Source: SHLQ01 sp964196045 | GTDB taxonomy: Bacteria; Actinomycetota; Acidimicrobiia; Acidimicrobiales; SHLQ01 | NCBI GenBank assembly: GCA_964196045.1 | Contig: CAXMRH010000174.1 | Coordinates: forward strand, 1 to 24,914 | Direction: 5' to 3' | Length of the DNA: 24,914 nt | Part shown: positions 22,498 through 24,914 of the stretch, piece by piece | Layout of the letters: each line of letters starts with the position of its first letter | How positions within the stretch are numbered: position 1 is the stretch's first letter | Translations under genes and position numbers: made by a program | Notes under the pieces: model-generated | Told to the model about the DNA's origin: nothing | The model's input: only the letters and a program-made list of their open reading frames with translations | The model's database searches: none

Positions 22498-23955
22498 GTG
22501 ACGTCGGCCTTTGTTGTTCATGACGTACAACGAATCGGCAGATCGATCGCGAACGTCGTGCGCCCGACGTCTATTCATGAGGCGCTCGACGCCCTCCGCG
22601 ATGGTTTGTCTCGTCCGATGGCCGGAGGAACGGACCTTCTGCTTGATCTCCAGCGTGGTGGCCCAGGCGAACCGGTCAGTGTCGTGGACCTGACCACGAT
22701 CAGCGGATTTCGCTCGATCACTGATGAAGGCGACCACTGGTTGCTCGCCGGAGGCGTGACCCACAACCAGATCGTTCAGCACGAGGGCATACGCAACACC
22801 GCTCTGCCGCTCGCACAGGCGTGTCTGGAGGTCGGATCCCCTCAACTGCGAAACCGAGCAACGATAGCCGGAAACCTTGTGACCGCGAGCCCCGCGAATG
22901 ACACGATCTCCGCACTGATGGTGCTCGATGCCACCGTCGAACTGAGTCAGATCGACGGTGAAAACGTCGCCGTTCGAGAGGTCGCAGTGGGGGACTTCTT
23001 TACTGGCTTTCGGTCAACGGTCATTGCCACAGGCGAACTGATTACGGCGATTCGTGTCCCGAAGCTGGGCGAACAGGAACGAGCGATCTGGGTGAAGCTC
23101 GGGTTGCGGAGAGCCCAGGCGATCAGCGTCGTTCATGGAGCGATCGTCGTAGGCCTCGATGGTGGGGTTGTGGCCTCTGCGAAGCTTGCCTTGGGAAGCG
23201 TCGCAGCCACGGTCGTGATCGTGAACGAGTTCGCTGAAGGGCTCGTTGGCAAGGTTCTCGACGACGAAACGATCATGGCGACGGCCGCGGCAAGCGCCGC
23301 AGCGGTGAGTCCGATCAGCGATGTCCGGGCCACCGCCGAGTATCGCACGATGGGCATCGAGGTTCTCGTCGCTCGTGCATTACACGCGCTCGCGAACGAT
23401 CAACAGGCAAGCATGTGGCCGGACTCGCCAGCAACACTCAGCACGCCAGAGCAGCTCAGTGGTGATGCGCCCTGTCCGAGTTCCGCGCTCGAGGACTCGT
23501 CGATCATCACAGTGGAGGTCAACGGGACTTCGGTCAGCGGCTCGAAATCGACGATGACGTTGCTCGATTGGGTTCGCGAGGAAGCCGTCTCGACTGGCAT
23601 GAAGGAAGGCTGCGCCGAAGGCGAGTGCGGCGCATGCACGATGCTTTTGGATGGTGCTGCGGTGATGAGTTGTCTCGTGACTGCTGCGCAGGCGGACGGG
23701 CGATCCGTCGACACTGTTGAAGGCCTCGACCATCCGATTCAGCGAGCATTCATCGACGAGTTCGCCGTCCAATGTGGTTTCTGCATACCTGGCTTCCTTA
23801 TGTCGGCCGCTCGGCTGCTCGAGGAGAACGACGACCCCGACGTGGGTCAGATTCGCCTCGGACTGTCGGGAAATCTGTGTAGATGTACGGGTTACTACCC
23901 GATCATCGACGCCGTTCGTGAAGCCGCAGTAGAGCTACGAGGTCAACATGGCTGA
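22498..23955 (+). CDS. Mo-hydroxylase FAD subunit fused to 2Fe-2S subunit
   Basis: 485 aa from GTG 22498, with AAGGA at 22484-22488. Residues about 18-300 are a CoxM/XdhB-type FAD domain: VVRPTSIHEAL, FAD motif AGGTDLLLD (42-50), second FAD motif TIAGNLVTASPANDT (122-136). After a Pro/Ser-rich linker (about 302-334) comes a CoxS-type iron-sulfur domain: Cys372, Cys377, Cys380 and Cys392 (GCAEGECGAC), then Cys426, Cys429, Cys461 and Cys463 (QCGFCIPGFLM, CRCTGYYPIIDA). The order FAD then 2Fe-2S is opposite to the usual XdhA order. The Mo-subunit gene overlaps its end by 8 nt, so both form one enzyme of the xanthine dehydrogenase/CO dehydrogenase superfamily. The substrate is unknown. Confidence 0.92.
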   Translation: MTSAFVVHDVQRIGRSIANVVRPTSIHEALDALRDGLSRPMAGGTDLLLDLQRGGPGEPVSVVDLTTISGFRSITDEGDHWLLAGGVTHNQIVQHEGIRNTALPLAQACLEVGSPQLRNRATIAGNLVTASPANDTISALMVLDATVELSQIDGENVAVREVAVGDFFTGFRSTVIATGELITAIRVPKLGEQERAIWVKLGLRRAQAISVVHGAIVVGLDGGVVASAKLALGSVAATVVIVNEFAEGLVGKVLDDETIMATAAASAAAVSPISDVRATAEYRTMGIEVLVARALHALANDQQASMWPDSPATLSTPEQLSGDAPCPSSALEDSSIITVEVNGTSVSGSKSTMTLLDWVREEAVSTGMKEGCAEGECGACTMLLDGAAVMSCLVTAAQADGRSVDTVEGLDHPIQRAFIDEFAVQCGFCIPGFLMSAARLLEENDDPDVGQIRLGLSGNLCRCTGYYPIIDAVREAAVELRGQHG

Positions 23956-24914
23956 ACATGAGAAAGAGGTCACTCCATCGGCGGTTGGCGCGTCAGCCCC
24001 CCGAATCGACGCGTTCGACAAGGTGTCCGGTGCAGCCGGATACCCGGCCGATCGGGTGCCGTCCGACGCCCTGTTCGCCAAGATCGTGTTCTCGAATGAA
24101 CCACACGCTCGCATGTTGTCCATCGACACGAGCGCAGCCCTCGGCGTGGACGGCGTCGTGGAGGTTCTCACCGCAGCCGATGTTCCGGTAAATGAATATG
24201 GCTTGACGATATTCGATCAGCCGGTCCTCGTCGGGCCGGACCATACGGGCCGGTCGGCTGTCGACGCTTCGATCAGCCGATGGGAGGCGGACAAGGTTGC
24301 CATCGTGATCGCCGAGTCTGCCGCTATCGCCTCGTCCGCTGCAGCGCTCATCGAGGTCGAATGGGAGCAGTTGGCCGTTGTCGAGGACATCGAATCGGCC
24401 AAGGACGACGCCGTCCTCGTACACCCCGAGGCAGGAACGAACTCGTACTACGAGATGCGGATTCGCAAGGGCGATATGAACCGGGGCTGGGCGGAGTCGG
24501 ACGTCATCGTCGAGGGCACCTACACCGTGCCGCATCAAGAGCACGCCTACCTTCAGGTCGAGGCCGCAACGAGCTGGATCGATGAGCAGGGTCGGGTGAC
24601 CGTCGAGACGACCGGGCAATGGGCATGGGAAGACCAGCAGCAGATCGCCCATGCACTCGACCTTCCATCCGATCAAGTGCGGGTGATCTATGCCGCGATC
24701 GGCGGTGCGTTCGGGGGCAAGGAAGACATGACGCTACAGATTGTCATGGCCCTCGCTGCCCAACGGCTGAACGAGCTTGGGATCTCCCGTCCTGTGCATT
24801 GCCGGTGGTCTCGGGAAGAGTCGATCGTCGGTCATCACAAACGCCATCGCGGGCAGATCCATGCGCGTCTCGGCGCCACGTCCGACGGCATGATCACCGC
24901 GGTCGAGGCGGAAG
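23948..24914 (+). CDS. Mo-hydroxylase molybdopterin subunit (3' end missing)
   Basis: ATG 23948 overlaps the preceding stop by 8 nt. The frame stays open to the window end (322 codons of an expected 750 or so). It starts MAEHEKEVTPSAVGASAPRIDAFDKV; the conserved SGAAGYPADRVPSDALFAKIVFSNEPHARML shows the aldehyde oxidase/xanthine dehydrogenase a/b-hammerhead domain. VPHQEHAYLQVEAATSW and IYAAIGGAFGGKEDMTLQ are molybdopterin-binding-domain motifs, and CRWSREESIVGHHKRH follows. The GGAFGGKEDM segment and the HHKRHRGQI segment resemble the xdh-like protein at 12268, so the two Mo domains are related. The catalytic Glu region is outside the window. Confidence 0.92.
   Translation, partial: MAEHEKEVTPSAVGASAPRIDAFDKVSGAAGYPADRVPSDALFAKIVFSNEPHARMLSIDTSAALGVDGVVEVLTAADVPVNEYGLTIFDQPVLVGPDHTGRSAVDASISRWEADKVAIVIAESAAIASSAAALIEVEWEQLAVVEDIESAKDDAVLVHPEAGTNSYYEMRIRKGDMNRGWAESDVIVEGTYTVPHQEHAYLQVEAATSWIDEQGRVTVETTGQWAWEDQQQIAHALDLPSDQVRVIYAAIGGAFGGKEDMTLQIVMALAAQRLNELGISRPVHCRWSREESIVGHHKRHRGQIHARLGATSDGMITAVEAE

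Overview
The window looks like chromosomal DNA from a high-GC actinomycete, probably of the Acidimicrobiia (Ilumatobacter-like) type. The reasons are actinobacterial-type leaderless starts, a GC-rich sequence, secreted proteins with Thr-rich linkers, a Tat-exported animal-type haem peroxidase and a lamin-tail/CotH surface protein. No rRNA, tRNA, CRISPR, transposase or prophage gene was seen. All family calls were made by eye from motifs; no search was run.

Layout: 1-879, 3' part of an M20 hydantoinase/carbamoylase. 989-3913, a signal-peptide/TM surface protein and a sigma factor fused to an anti-sigma zinc finger, a TM helix, a Thr-rich stalk and an extracytoplasmic domain. 3965-7000, a YgfK-like reductase lacking the GltD-like domain, followed after 6 nt by a flavoprotein. 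7359-8297, an N-carbamoyl-D-amino-acid hydrolase. 8313-12126 (minus strand), haem peroxidase, response regulator and sensor kinase. 12268-14904, a fused 2Fe-2S/molybdopterin xanthine-dehydrogenase-type enzyme. 14989-18122, LTD/CotH protein, small PLDc_N membrane protein and SRPBCC protein. 18226-21964, an SsnA-like amidohydrolase followed by two different fold-type II PLP enzymes. 22016-22387 (minus), a GNAT protein. 22498-24914, a second molybdenum hydroxylase: a fused FAD/2Fe-2S subunit and a Mo subunit cut by the window end.

The most interesting point is that YgfK, SsnA, a 'Se-dependent XDH'-type Mo hydroxylase, carbamoylases and PLP enzymes occur together. In E. coli and clostridia the ygfK/ssnA/xdhD/ygeX families form one compact cluster linked to reductive purine (uric acid/dioxopurine) catabolism. 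Here the genes are spread over about 24 kb between unrelated genes. A near-identical 17-bp palindrome, CTTTACA-N3-YGTAAAG, sits immediately upstream of exactly three of them (ygfK-like, xdh-like, ssnA-like). At all three the start codon lies about 7-8 nt after a plausible -10 element, as in leaderless transcription. I infer one regulon, controlled by a repressor not in this window, for a variant purine or related N-heterocycle pathway in which two hydrolytic carbamoylases may replace the carbamoyltransferase/carbamate-kinase route.

Other notable items are a perfect 18-bp-stem hairpin that supplies the ssnA stop codon, with related GGGGTC-type elements nearby; a TetR-type operator-like dyad before the D-carbamoylase; and a haem peroxidase in one operon with a two-component system.
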